Assembly (NCBI RefSeq): GCF_031851795.1
Contig: NZ_CP134696.1
Location: forward strand, 558,001 to 622,000
Direction of reading: 5' to 3'
DNA from: Pontibacter sp. G13
GTDB lineage: Bacteria; Bacteroidota; Bacteroidia; J057
Length of the DNA: 64,000 nucleotides
Of the stretch, positions 16,754-25,661 are shown in pieces. Position numbers and translations under genes: made by a program. The stretch's first letter is position 1. Each line of letters begins with the position of its first letter. The notes under the pieces are model-generated. The model was not told the DNA's origin and made no database searches. It was given only the letters and a program-made list of their open reading frames with translations.

Positions 16754-17692
16754 TTGGAAACGAAGAAGACCAGAAAGACCCTCAGCCACCTTTACACCTA
16801 CGAATATGAGCATCCATTTGACCGAGATTCCCTCGATAGGCTCGAGCGGACTCGCGGATTAGAGATGCTGACCCAGCGGACGCTCGACTGGGGCTTGGAG
16901 AAATATCTCCTCATCAAGGCCACCGGAGACAACATCCAGGTGACGCAATCCAATATCCCCGAGCTGTACGAACTGCTCCTAGAAGCATGCCGGATCTTGG
17001 CCATGCCGGAGATTCCCGAATTGTACATCCAGCTGGAGGACAAGATCACATCCTTCACCTCTGGCGAGAAGCGTCGGGTCATCGTGATTTCCAGTGGTGC
17101 TGTGGATCTGCTCAACGATGCGGAGTTGTTGTTCCTGATTGGCCGCGAATTGGGTCATATCAAGAGCAATCACGTCCTCTACCGGATGATGGCGGATTCC
17201 CTCAAGGTGATCACCCAGCTGATCAGCGATGTGACTTTGGGCGTCGGGAACTTGCTCTCCATGCCTCTCCAGATCGCCCTGATGCATTGGTACCGCATGT
17301 CCGAGTTTACCGCCGACCGAGCAGGCCTTTTGACCTGCCAAGATCCCGATGTCGCAGCCAACTCCTTCATCAAGATCGCGGGCCTTCCCGTCAAATACCA
17401 CGGCCGCGTGACTGTAGACGACCTGAAGCGTCAGGCCCACAAGTTCGACAACCTCAAGGAATCCAATATCGACAAGCTGATCCGCTTCGTCGCCTCCTAC
17501 GAGAACCCTCAGCCCTTTACCATCATCCGCGCTTCACAATTGTTCCGCTGGATCGATGCCGGGGAATACGAGCGTCTTCTCAAGATCGAATCCGCTCCGC
17601 CCCAGATCAGCCCTACCGGCTGCCCCAACTGCAAATTCCCCTTCGAGGAGGACGATATGTTCTGTCAACAGTGCGGGTATCGATTGCGGTAG
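16754..17692 (+). CDS. M48-like metallopeptidase homologue with altered HExxH and C-terminal zinc ribbon
   Basis: This 312-residue protein resembles M48 peptidases (HtpX/Ste24 group): a helical N-terminal region, a core with ELLFLIGRELGHIKSNH, the downstream zinc-ligand block SEFTADRAGLL, and a C-terminal four-Cys zinc ribbon (CPNC and CQQC). The canonical HExxH zinc motif is here RELGH, so the first zinc-binding His is an Arg (codon CGC). The protein may therefore be an inactive homologue or bind metal differently. A moderately hydrophobic stretch (about 160-185) may associate with a membrane. The only available start is TTG at 16754, since an in-frame stop lies just upstream at 16739. It follows the PspC/zinc-ribbon gene by 47 bp and is probably in the same operon. 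Confidence 0.8.
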   Translation: METKKTRKTLSHLYTYEYEHPFDRDSLDRLERTRGLEMLTQRTLDWGLEKYLLIKATGDNIQVTQSNIPELYELLLEACRILAMPEIPELYIQLEDKITSFTSGEKRRVIVISSGAVDLLNDAELLFLIGRELGHIKSNHVLYRMMADSLKVITQLISDVTLGVGNLLSMPLQIALMHWYRMSEFTADRAGLLTCQDPDVAANSFIKIAGLPVKYHGRVTVDDLKRQAHKFDNLKESNIDKLIRFVASYENPQPFTIIRASQLFRWIDAGEYERLLKIESAPPQISPTGCPNCKFPFEEDDMFCQQCGYRLR

Positions 17693-17693
17693 T

Positions 17694-17900
17694 TTCGGGC
17701 TTTGAAAAACCCGTCTGTGGTGTGTCGTCCCTACAGGACTAAAGGATTCGGGCTTTGAAAAACCCGTCTGTGGGATGTCGTCCCTACAGGACTAAAGGAT
17801 TTCGGGCTTTGAAAAACCCGCCTGTGATATGTCGTCCCTACAGGACTAAAGGATTCGGGCTTTGAAAAACCCGTCTGTGGTGTGTCGTCCCTACAGGACT
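17694..17900. repeat. Four tandem 53-bp repeats
   Basis: Four near-identical units begin at 17694, 17747, 17801 and 17854. Each has the form TTCGGGCTTTGAAAAACCCG, then TCTGTG, then TGTCGTCCCTACAGGACT, ending in AAAGGA in the first three. The first half can pair GGG with CCC, and the second half contains the inverted repeat GTCC-ctaca-GGAC. They lie immediately after the stop codon of the M48-like gene, between convergent genes. Confidence 0.85.
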
Positions 17901-18379
17901 TGTATTTCAATCCGCCATCACGTCCTTCCAGCCTGCCATCAGCCGTAGGCTGTGTGTTGGCTGCAGAGGTGGAATCTCCCAAGCGCGGAAGCTTATACCA
18001 TGCGAAAAAAAGCTGCGTCATCCCGCAACATTTCGACGAGCTGGCGCCTGTGCGCCGGGAAATGTATGCGGGATCTCACGTTGCAACAAGGTGGGACCCG
18101 CAGGTAGGGCGCCCTTGGGGCAGGACGGATGGTCGAGGATTCGGGCTTTGAAAAACCCGTCTGTGATATGTCGTCCCTACAGGACTTGCATTTCAACCAG
18201 CAGGAGCCGGATTACCCACAGGCCGGAGCATTAGCCGAAATCTGCCTCAACCAAAGAGTTTCGGCAAGTTGGATTCGACGATTGGAAAACTGTGTTATGT
18301 CGTCCCTACAGGGCTTGGATACCTGCAAGTGCAGAAGGGCTGAGAAATCACAGGATCGGATTTGAACCCCATTCTAGGA
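17901..18379. other. Non-coding gap between convergent genes
   Basis: Apart from the repeat units at 18140 and 18293, this gap shows only short frames without recognisable protein character. A GC-rich inverted segment lies at about 18030-18120 (GACGAGCTGGCGCCTGTGCG region). No gene is supported. Confidence 0.5.
18140..18186. repeat. Fifth copy of the 53-bp repeat
   Basis: This is a nearly complete isolated unit, followed by TTGCATTTCAACC, much like the TTGTATTTCAATCC that follows the fourth tandem copy. The junction therefore looks duplicated as well. A further partial unit (TATGTCGTCCCTACAGGGCT) is present at 18293-18317. Confidence 0.75.
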
Positions 18380-19192
18380 TCACCCGCCGGGCACTACCTT
18401 TTTCACTTTCCAGACTCTTTCCTTGGCGTACTCCGCATAGAAATCGAGCTGGTCCCACATATTTTTTCCCGAGGTTTGTTGCTGGGGATTTGACAAAGCT
18501 CCGCCGCTGATCCCTCGGGAATCATCCCCGTGGAGTGATTTGGGTCGACCGAGACTACCGCTTTCGATTTTGAGAGAGAAAGGGACGAAATAGGTGGCGG
18601 ATTCGTCGATCATGCCGGGGATGGCCTTGAGTGGAATGCTGGCCTCATAAATCATGTTTCCGGGAGCGTCCAAGCCTGCCATAGTTCTGATTCCGACAGG
18701 ATTGAGGTTGTCGCCCCAGATGGTGTCCCGTTTGCCGGAGAGGATCTCCAGACCAGAGAGTTCCGCTAGGCGCTTGTATCGGTCTTGCTGAAATTCTCGG
18801 AGGATCATGGCCAGTTCTCCGGGGTCTTTGGGCTGGTCTGAGCGGGACAATCCAATGGGGAATCTCAGGCCAAACACGTGAGCAGGTTGACCTTTGGGAC
18901 GAATCCAGAGCGTCATACCAGTGAGGAGAATTTGTTCTTGTAGTTGGGGGTCTTGGATCAGAATGGAAAAGTGAATCCGATCATCGTCATGGGAGATTCC
19001 TAACCTGAATCCAGACTTCTCATCGAAGGTCAAAGGTGCCTCCCAGTCCTGCTTTTGGCCGTCGACAATGAAAGGCTGTCGCTGTTTTTGACTGGAAATC
19101 TGTGCATGAGAATGGGTAGATAGTCCACAAAGGAAGAGCCATATCGTGCAGCCTAATACCGTTTGGGAGAGAAAGGAAAAATGTACTGACAT
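18380..19192 (-). CDS. Secreted protein of unknown function, carbohydrate-binding-like fold possible
   Basis: This 270-residue protein has a signal peptide ending near STHSHAQ. The mature N-terminus (FIVDGQKQDWE) followed by a beta-rich region resembles CBM9-like or DOMON-type sandwich domains, in which a DG-x-x-DW motif often opens the domain. That is a weak resemblance and not a firm assignment. Other features are conserved-looking segments FGLRFPIGLS and YEASIPLKAIPG, the latter typical of such domains. ATG 19192 starts directly before the signal peptide; an upstream frame start at 19237 adds 15 residues. It appears to be a single-gene unit; the region upstream is AT-rich. Confidence 0.65.
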   Translation of the reverse strand: MSVHFSFLSQTVLGCTIWLFLCGLSTHSHAQISSQKQRQPFIVDGQKQDWEAPLTFDEKSGFRLGISHDDDRIHFSILIQDPQLQEQILLTGMTLWIRPKGQPAHVFGLRFPIGLSRSDQPKDPGELAMILREFQQDRYKRLAELSGLEILSGKRDTIWGDNLNPVGIRTMAGLDAPGNMIYEASIPLKAIPGMIDESATYFVPFSLKIESGSLGRPKSLHGDDSRGISGGALSNPQQQTSGKNMWDQLDFYAEYAKERVWKVKKVVPGG

Positions 19193-19422
19193 GGCATTCA
19201 AGGATTTTAGGAGAAAATTTGACCATTCGGGCAACACTTCACCCGTATTTGGAGGTTATATAGTTGTTTTGAGTGTTTTTAGCGAGAGGCAAATACCCCA
19301 CTTCCAGGTTGCAATAATAAGACCGTCCATGACATTTTTTTTCGCATAATGAATGAAAATGTCACTATGAACCGTGTTATTTGCAGTCTATCATCATTCC
19401 ACAATCAAGTATCGATCGTTAC

Positions 19423-20067
19423 ATGCGAATCCTGATCATTGGTGCTACTGGTCGGCTCGGCACACAGCTGGTGCAACTGGCACTTGAACAAGGGCACGAA
19501 GTCATTGCGTTTGCGCCAAATATTCACACCCTCGACATCGAAGACCCCAAGTTGGTCATCGCTCAAGGTGATGTGATGAACAAAAGTCGTCTGAACTGGG
19601 TGTTCTCCGTTTATCGCCCTGAAGCGGTGGTATCTGTATTCGGCATCCGTCAATTCCGCGGAACCATCACCCTGTTGTCCGAAGGTACACGAAATATCAT
19701 TGAAGCCATGGAAACCCACGGCCTCAATCGATTTGTCACCATAACGGGTGCAGGCATTCTCCAAGAATCCGAGCAGGCATTGATCATGGATAGCTTGAGT
19801 TTCCCTCCCAACCTCCAAAATGTCTCTTTGGATCATCGGCGCCTGTTCGAAGCACTGAGAGAGAGCACATTGGATTGGACGATCGTTTCTCCAGCCTTCA
19901 TGAAATTCGGCGAACCCACGGGACAATATATCGTCCGGGCGGATTTCTATCCCCAACGTGCACAAAACGAAGTTACGGTGTCAGATGTCGCCGACTTTAT
20001 CGTCAAAGAATTGGATACCAATGAATACATTGGTCACCGTGTAGGGATTGCCGCTCCCATCGCCTGA
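19423..20067 (+). CDS. NAD(P)-binding SDR/NmrA-like protein
   Basis: This 214-residue atypical short-chain dehydrogenase opens with the nucleotide-binding motif ILIIGATGRLGTQL and contains VTITGAGIL near residue 105. It lacks a clear YxxxK catalytic pair, as in NmrA-like and biliverdin-reductase-B-like members, which often act as redox sensors or flavin/quinone reductases. ATG 19423 places the Rossmann motif at the very N-terminus; the frame is open 14 codons further upstream. A strong terminator follows at 20129-20169, so the gene is probably transcribed alone. Substrate unknown. Confidence 0.8.
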   Translation: MRILIIGATGRLGTQLVQLALEQGHEVIAFAPNIHTLDIEDPKLVIAQGDVMNKSRLNWVFSVYRPEAVVSVFGIRQFRGTITLLSEGTRNIIEAMETHGLNRFVTITGAGILQESEQALIMDSLSFPPNLQNVSLDHRRLFEALRESTLDWTIVSPAFMKFGEPTGQYIVRADFYPQRAQNEVTVSDVADFIVKELDTNEYIGHRVGIAAPIA

Positions 20068-20128
20068 TGAGATCCGGTAGCCCTCGGTACCTTCCATATA
20101 CAGGTAAGAATTAGGTTCTTCATCAAGG

Positions 20129-20169
20129 CCAGAAGCAGTGGGTTTTTCGAAACTGCTTCTGGTTCTTTT
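20129..20169 (+). terminator. Strong rho-independent terminator
   Basis: The 11-bp arms CCAGAAGCAGT (20129-20139) and ACTGCTTCTGG (20152-20162) are followed by TTCTTTTT. It closes the SDR gene and insulates the next gene. Confidence 0.92.
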
Positions 20170-20229
20170 TGTGAAGATCCCTATATTTCCTCGGTAGACA
20201 ATGAGCGTCCCACCCATCTGTCCATCATC

Positions 20230-20868
20230 ATGAAAGTAGGAATCCTCGGCACCGGAACTTTGGCAAGCGCATTGGCGACCGCATTCACCAAACGATCCGT
20301 CTCCGTCATGTTTGGCTCCCGAAGCCGAGATCGTGCCCTGGAAGCTGCCAGAACCTTTCCGAGATTCGCATCGGGTGGAGACATCAGCAGCACCATCCAC
20401 TTTGCCGAGGTGGTTTTCCTTGCAGTCCCCTACCAAGGACTGAATCGTGTCCTTGAAGACCCAGACGCATTTCGTGGCAAGGTGGTGGTCGATTGCACCA
20501 ATCCTGTCCTCCCCGATGATCGATTTCAGCTTGCCTTTGGCCACAGCACCTCAGGAGCAGAGCAAATTTCTGCGATGATTCCCCAGGCCCATTTGGTCAA
20601 AGCCTTCAATACCGCCTTTGCCAGACATGTAGCCGATGGCCCCTACTTTGGCCCCAATGATGGCTCCATGTTCTACTGTGGAGATCATTCGCCTGCCAAG
20701 GATGCGGTTCATCGGCTGATCGAAACAGCGGGATTCGAGCCTGTAGATTGCGGCCCATTGCACAAGGCGCGGCTCCTAGAACCAATGGCTGTCCTGCTCG
20801 ACACCCTCAAGCTCGAGATGGACATGGGAGACGATATCGCTCTCAAAATCCTCAAAAGAGGCGAGTAA
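20230..20868 (+). CDS. F420-dependent NADP reductase-like dinucleotide-binding protein
   Basis: This 212-residue protein has an N-terminal Rossmann motif (VGILGTGTLASALA), GSRSRD near residue 35 as the likely NADP-phosphate contact, and VVDCTNPV and KAFNT blocks typical of the COG2085 family (NADPH-dependent F420 reductase-like). In bacteria without coenzyme F420 the family's substrates are mostly unknown. It begins about 60 bp after the upstream terminator and precedes glnN by 131 bp on the same strand. Confidence 0.82.
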   Translation: MKVGILGTGTLASALATAFTKRSVSVMFGSRSRDRALEAARTFPRFASGGDISSTIHFAEVVFLAVPYQGLNRVLEDPDAFRGKVVVDCTNPVLPDDRFQLAFGHSTSGAEQISAMIPQAHLVKAFNTAFARHVADGPYFGPNDGSMFYCGDHSPAKDAVHRLIETAGFEPVDCGPLHKARLLEPMAVLLDTLKLEMDMGDDIALKILKRGE

Positions 20869-20925
20869 CCCTATTGACATGTTGGGCTGTACGCCTTTTG
20901 ACGTGGAGAATGCCACGGTAAACCG

Positions 20926-20933
20926 TACATTTG
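20926..20933 (+). promoter_or_regulatory. Putative -7 element of glnN
   Basis: TACATTTG fits TAnnTTTG and lies 66 bp upstream of ATG 21000. A TTG at 20898-20900 is 25 bp upstream, longer than the usual spacing, so only the -7 element is supported. Confidence 0.45.
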
Positions 20934-20999
20934 CATGAATGTTTACGCCGGACGGAATGGTCTTGTCCGGAATGTACATGCCCAAACCTTCAATTCATG

Positions 21000-23183
21000 A
21001 TGAATCCCAGATTCCAAGCCCTCCAGGAAATTCAGACTCGTGAATGGAGAGCCCCTATGGACAAAACCCGCCGACCTAGTGAGATCTTCGCGGAGAATGT
21101 CTTCACCAAAAAGCGGATGAAGCACTACCTCTCCAAGGAGGAATATCTTGCCCTCAAAGAATGTATCGAAGAAGGCAGAACGCTCGACCGCAAAATCGCC
21201 GATCCCGTCGCAAATGCCATCAAGGCATGGGCCATGGACCGAGGAGCCACCCACTACACCCACTGGTTTCAGCCGCTCACAGGCCGTACTGCCGAAAAGC
21301 ATGATTCATTCTTGAATCTGTCCGATGACGAAGCCATAGACTCTTTTTCCGGCACCGAGCTCGCCCAGCAAGAACCGGATGCGTCCTCATTCCCCTCCGG
21401 AGGATTGCGCCGCACCTTCGAAGCCCGTGGATATACGGCATGGGACTGTAGCTCTCCAGTCTTCATCTATGAGTCGGATTATGGCAAGACGCTCTGTATT
21501 CCCACCATTTTTGTTTCCTACACTGGAGAAGCGCTCGATTTCAAGATTCCCCTTCTGAAATCCATGGCATTGATCGACAAGGCTGCTGTAGGACTTGTCA
21601 AAATCTTCGAAGAGGATGCTAGCCGAGTAGTTCCGACCCTCGGGATTGAGCAGGAATATTTCCTCATCGACCGTGCATATTTCAACCTGCGTCCAGATTT
21701 GATCTTGACAGGGCGGACAGTCTTTGGCCAAGATCCTGCCAGAGGCCAGCAACTCGACGACCACTATTTCGGTTCCATTCCTCAGCGCGCATTTGCGTTC
21801 ATGAATGAATTGGAGCGCGAATGCCACAAGGTGGGAATTCCGCTTAAAACGCGTCACAATGAGGTGGCTCCCAGCCAATTCGAGTGCGCTCCGCAATTCG
21901 AGCCGTTGAATGTCGCAGTAGACCACGGAATGCTGGTGATGGACTTGATCGACAGGGTAGCGGAAAAACACAACCTTGCGCCACTCCTCCATGAAAAGCC
22001 ATTCGCAGGAATCAATGGATCTGGCAAGCACAACAACTGGTCCCTCATGACCGATACCGGGAAGAATCTACTCTCTCCGGATGTCGATCCTGAAGGCAAT
22101 CTAATGTTCCTGTCCATGTTTGTGACTGTCATCAAGGCCGTTCACGACTACGCCGACGTCCTGAGAGCCAGCATTGCTTCTGCGGGAAATGACCACCGCC
22201 TAGGAGCCAATGAAGCACCTCCTGCTATCATTTCTGTTTTCGTAGGGAGTAAGCTCTCCAAAATCCTCGACGATATCGAGAATCCTCCACGGAGAAAGCG
22301 CAATGAGAATGTCTCCGATTTGATGCATCTGGGGATCGCAGAGATTCCCGAGTTGCTCAAGGACAATACAGACCGAAATCGTACCTCTCCATTTGCCTTC
22401 ACAGGGAATAAGTTCGAATTCCGCGCGGTGGGAAGTTCCGCCAATAGTTCGTCTGCCATGACGGTCCTGAACGCCATCGTCGCGAATACCCTGACCTTAT
22501 TCACCAAGAAGGTCGAATCCAAAATCAAGCGCGGGAGAAAGCGCGATGCAGCCGTTCTAGACGTGATCAAGGAGTTCATCACCGAAAGTAAATCCATCCG
22601 ATTCGAAGGAGATGGCTACAGTGAAGATTGGCGCAAAGAGGCTGAAAAGCGAGGACTTTCCAATGCCCCCAAAACGGCCCATGCACTGGAGGCATTCTTG
22701 TCCAAGCAAGCCAAAGAGGCCCTGGTCGAAACGGGAATTTTCACTCAGCAAGAGCTCCATGCACGCTACGAGGTCCTGATGGAGAACTACCTCACCAAGG
22801 TCAAGATCGAAGCTGACATGATCCGTGAATTGTCCTTGACCTCTGTAGTGCCTTCCGCGACAAGATATCAGGGAGAATTGATTGATATCCTCAAAAACGG
22901 CAAAGATGCTGGATTGAAAAAAGGCGCGTTGTCTGCACAGACGGACTTGGCCAATGAGATCGGAGAGTGCATCAAGGACATCTGGGAACTCAATGAGCAG
23001 ATGGCCAAAACCCGCAGCAAACTCTCCAAGTTGGGTTCTATCCGAGATGAGGGAATCGGATTCTCCGAGAAGGTTCTCCCCTATTTCGATCAGATTCGTG
23101 CCCAAGTGGATAAATTGGAAGGGCTGGTTCCAGATGAATGCTGGCCGCTCCCCAAATACCGCGAAATGCTATTTGTGCACTAA
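21000..23183 (+). CDS. glnN: Glutamine synthetase type III
   Basis: This 727-residue enzyme makes glutamine from glutamate, ammonia and ATP and is the main ammonium-assimilating form in Bacteroidota. It matches type III by size and by motifs: RRPSEIFAENVF near the N-terminus, LGIEQEYFLID, KTRHNEVAPSQFE (residues around 285), GINGSGKHNNWS, and NRTSPFAFTGNKFEFRAVGS near 460. The C-terminal region is the long helical extension of the family. An ATG at 20997 immediately precedes the chosen ATG 21000 and cannot be excluded; the upstream TTG at 20931 is less likely. A hairpin resembling a terminator follows. Confidence 0.95.
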   Translation: MNPRFQALQEIQTREWRAPMDKTRRPSEIFAENVFTKKRMKHYLSKEEYLALKECIEEGRTLDRKIADPVANAIKAWAMDRGATHYTHWFQPLTGRTAEKHDSFLNLSDDEAIDSFSGTELAQQEPDASSFPSGGLRRTFEARGYTAWDCSSPVFIYESDYGKTLCIPTIFVSYTGEALDFKIPLLKSMALIDKAAVGLVKIFEEDASRVVPTLGIEQEYFLIDRAYFNLRPDLILTGRTVFGQDPARGQQLDDHYFGSIPQRAFAFMNELERECHKVGIPLKTRHNEVAPSQFECAPQFEPLNVAVDHGMLVMDLIDRVAEKHNLAPLLHEKPFAGINGSGKHNNWSLMTDTGKNLLSPDVDPEGNLMFLSMFVTVIKAVHDYADVLRASIASAGNDHRLGANEAPPAIISVFVGSKLSKILDDIENPPRRKRNENVSDLMHLGIAEIPELLKDNTDRNRTSPFAFTGNKFEFRAVGSSANSSSAMTVLNAIVANTLTLFTKKVESKIKRGRKRDAAVLDVIKEFITESKSIRFEGDGYSEDWRKEAEKRGLSNAPKTAHALEAFLSKQAKEALVETGIFTQQELHARYEVLMENYLTKVKIEADMIRELSLTSVVPSATRYQGELIDILKNGKDAGLKKGALSAQTDLANEIGECIKDIWELNEQMAKTRSKLSKLGSIRDEGIGFSEKVLPYFDQIRAQVDKLEGLVPDECWPLPKYREMLFVH

Positions 23184-23206
23184 TTTCGGCGATTTCAACC
23201 CCACAG

Positions 23207-23240
23207 CAGGCGATGTCATCCTTGGCATCGCCTGTTCCGT
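23207..23240 (+). terminator. Probable terminator of glnN
   Basis: CAGGCGATG (23207-23215) pairs with CATCGCCTG (23226-23234), followed by the weak tail TTCCGT. Confidence 0.6.
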
Positions 23241-23314
23241 ATAACATCGGATGAAAAGGCCCGCATGTTTTTTTCGTCTTTAGGTGCTAATTTCGCCTCA
23301 ATCTCAATCTATTT
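23241..23314 (+). promoter_or_regulatory. Leader of trkA with possible promoter
   Basis: A T-rich stretch (GTTTTTTTCGTC near 23268) followed by TAATTTCG at 23288-23295 is a weak match to the Bacteroidota promoter, 20 bp before the trkA start. The match is not strong enough to be certain. Confidence 0.35.
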
Positions 23315-24655
23315 ATGAAAATCATCATCGCCGGTGCCGGAGAAGTAGGGTTTCATGTTGCTCGGATGCTTTCCAACGAGGATCATGATATTGTCCTGAT
23401 CGACAAAGACCCCGAACGTCTGGGACACGCTGAATCCCATATCGACGTCTCTGTTTTGCGGGGAGACGCACTGTCCATTTCCTTGCTCGAAACCGCTGGA
23501 GTGGATGAAGCGGACCTATTCATTGCCGCGACCTCTTCCGAGGAAACCAATATCACCACTTCTATCATCGCCAAGAACCTTGGTGTCAAGCGTACCATCA
23601 CACGCTTGAGTAATCCAGAGTTCAAATCTCGGAGCGACAAGCTCGATTTGGCCAAAATCGGCATCGATTCCATGGTGATGCCTGAGTCATTGGCGGCCAA
23701 GGAGCTAAAGCAATTGATCGAAAATCCTGCATTGACCGAAGCCTTCGAATTTGGAGATGGCAAAGTGGTCATGACAGGGATCGTCATCGAAAAAGATGCG
23801 CAACTGGTCGGCAAAAACTTGATTGAAGCTGCCCAGATCAATCCCAAGATGGATTTTACCGCGGTGGCCATTCAGCGCAACGGAAAGACGCTGATTCCCC
23901 GTGGAGATACCACCTTCAAGGCGGACGACCATGCATACTTCATCGTCCACCACGAATGCCTCGAAAGCTTGACCAAGCTGGCAGGCAAAGAGGAAGTGGA
24001 AATCAAAAATATCATGGTGCTCGGAGGAGGCTTGATCGGCAAGCAGTTCGCCAAGCATGTACAGGATGAATACAAACTGACGCTGATCGAAGGCAATAAG
24101 GAAAAGTGCTTCGACTTGGCCGATGAACTCCACCAGACCATGGTGGTTCATGGCGATGGCAGCAACGTGGAATTCTTGGAGGAAACCGGGATCGAGGAAA
24201 TGGACGCTTTCGTGGCGGTGACCGGCAACTCAGAGACCAATATCATCTCCTGTCTTGTCGCCAAAAACCACGGCGTGAAACGGACCATCGCCTTGGTGGA
24301 AAATATCGACTACATCAGCTTGTCTCAGGATATCGGTATCGACACCCTGATCAACAAGAAGATGATCACCATTAACAACATCTTCCGCCATGTCCGTCAA
24401 GGAGATGTCGAGGCATTGACGAGCTTGCACGGCGTACAATCGGAATTGCTGGAATTCCATGTCCGCAATACCTGTAAGATCCTCAACACGCCGATCAAGA
24501 AATTGTCCTTCCCCCGAGAAGCGATTATCGCTGCCGTAATTCGCAATGGAGACAGCTTCATCGCAAACGGGAATACCGAAATCGAGGAAGGCGACCGTGT
24601 GGTAGTCTTCACAATGCCGAAAGCCGTCCACAAAGTCGAGGCATTCTTCAAGTAG
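23315..24655 (+). CDS. trkA: Trk potassium uptake system NAD-binding subunit TrkA
   Basis: This 446-residue cytosolic regulatory subunit of the Trk/Ktr potassium transporter has the full double arrangement: RCK-N domain 1 (IIAGAGEVGFHVA at the N-terminus), a TrkA-C domain around 140-220, RCK-N domain 2 (MVLGGGLIGKQFA near 232) and a second TrkA-C domain at the end. It binds NAD(H) or ATP and gates the channel subunit TrkH. No trkH gene is next to it, and a clear terminator follows, so the membrane partner must be elsewhere. Confidence 0.93.
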   Translation: MKIIIAGAGEVGFHVARMLSNEDHDIVLIDKDPERLGHAESHIDVSVLRGDALSISLLETAGVDEADLFIAATSSEETNITTSIIAKNLGVKRTITRLSNPEFKSRSDKLDLAKIGIDSMVMPESLAAKELKQLIENPALTEAFEFGDGKVVMTGIVIEKDAQLVGKNLIEAAQINPKMDFTAVAIQRNGKTLIPRGDTTFKADDHAYFIVHHECLESLTKLAGKEEVEIKNIMVLGGGLIGKQFAKHVQDEYKLTLIEGNKEKCFDLADELHQTMVVHGDGSNVEFLEETGIEEMDAFVAVTGNSETNIISCLVAKNHGVKRTIALVENIDYISLSQDIGIDTLINKKMITINNIFRHVRQGDVEALTSLHGVQSELLEFHVRNTCKILNTPIKKLSFPREAIIAAVIRNGDSFIANGNTEIEEGDRVVVFTMPKAVHKVEAFFK

Positions 24656-24679
24656 AATCTGCTGAAGACACATAAAATT

Positions 24680-24711
24680 GGCCGGCCCTTGACTTAGGGG
24701 TCGGCCTTTCT
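24680..24711 (+). terminator. Terminator of trkA
   Basis: GGCCG at 24680 pairs with CGGCC ending at 24706, with additional GCCC/GGGGT pairing inside, followed by TTTCT. Confidence 0.85.
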
Positions 24712-24843
24712 ATTGAGTAAAGCAGAATAAAGTTTCCCTTTGGACCGTGAGCACCTATTGTCAGGCCTGAATGTCTTCGAGAGAAAAGAATTTCATTCTC
24801 GTTGAGAATACGGATTTACTCGAAAAGTTCAGTATGTTGGGAT

Positions 24844-25272
24844 ATGAAAATCACAGAGCAGCTCACGAAGCAATTGGCTGAATTCCTTTCAGCAGGAAAT
24901 ATCTGTTACATTCACAGGCAAACGGGCGAGGTAAAATATTTCCCCGATACGGGAGGATACGACCTTGCTGACATCGATGAAGAACTCGCAGAAGAATTCA
25001 AGGAAGTAGAGCAAGAGATCGACCAATACCATGAATTGAAGCCTATGCCTTCACGGGACAGTTTCAAGATCATGGAAGGATTTGCCGAAACCCTGCCAGG
25101 GGGAGAACTCAAATCGGCGCTTGAGCAAGCGCTTTCCAATCGAAAGCCATTTGCCCATTTCAAAGCCCTCATCGATCATTCTCCCATGCGTCAGGAGTGG
25201 TTTGATTTCAAGGAAAAAGCCGAATTGGAATGGGTGGCGGATGAGCTGAAATGGCTTCATGAAGAGGACTAG
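24844..25272 (+). CDS. UPF0158 family protein
   Basis: This acidic 142-residue protein resembles the UPF0158 family. Shared features are a Tyr/His-rich N-terminal block (GNICYIHRQTGEVKYFP), a Glu-rich middle and a C-terminal region with HFKALIDHSP and RQEWFDFK. Function is unknown; family members are small cytosolic proteins. ATG 24844 follows the purine-rich GGGAT stretch; the longer frame from 24802 adds 14 residues unlike the family. Confidence 0.75.
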   Translation: MKITEQLTKQLAEFLSAGNICYIHRQTGEVKYFPDTGGYDLADIDEELAEEFKEVEQEIDQYHELKPMPSRDSFKIMEGFAETLPGGELKSALEQALSNRKPFAHFKALIDHSPMRQEWFDFKEKAELEWVADELKWLHEED

Positions 25273-25590
<318 letters not shown>

Positions 25591-25600
25591 GACCAAAACC

Positions 25601-25635
25601 AATCGCCTATCCATCACTTAGACGGATAGGCGATT
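25601..25635. terminator. Bidirectional terminator
   Basis: The 12-bp arms AATCGCCTATCC (25601-25612) and GGATAGGCGATT (25624-25635) match perfectly, with TTCTTG on the plus side and GGTTTTGG on the minus side. It lies between the GIY-YIG remnant and the convergent reductase gene. Confidence 0.88.
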
Positions 25636-25661
25636 TCTTGTAAGCAGACAGATTTGGCGGG

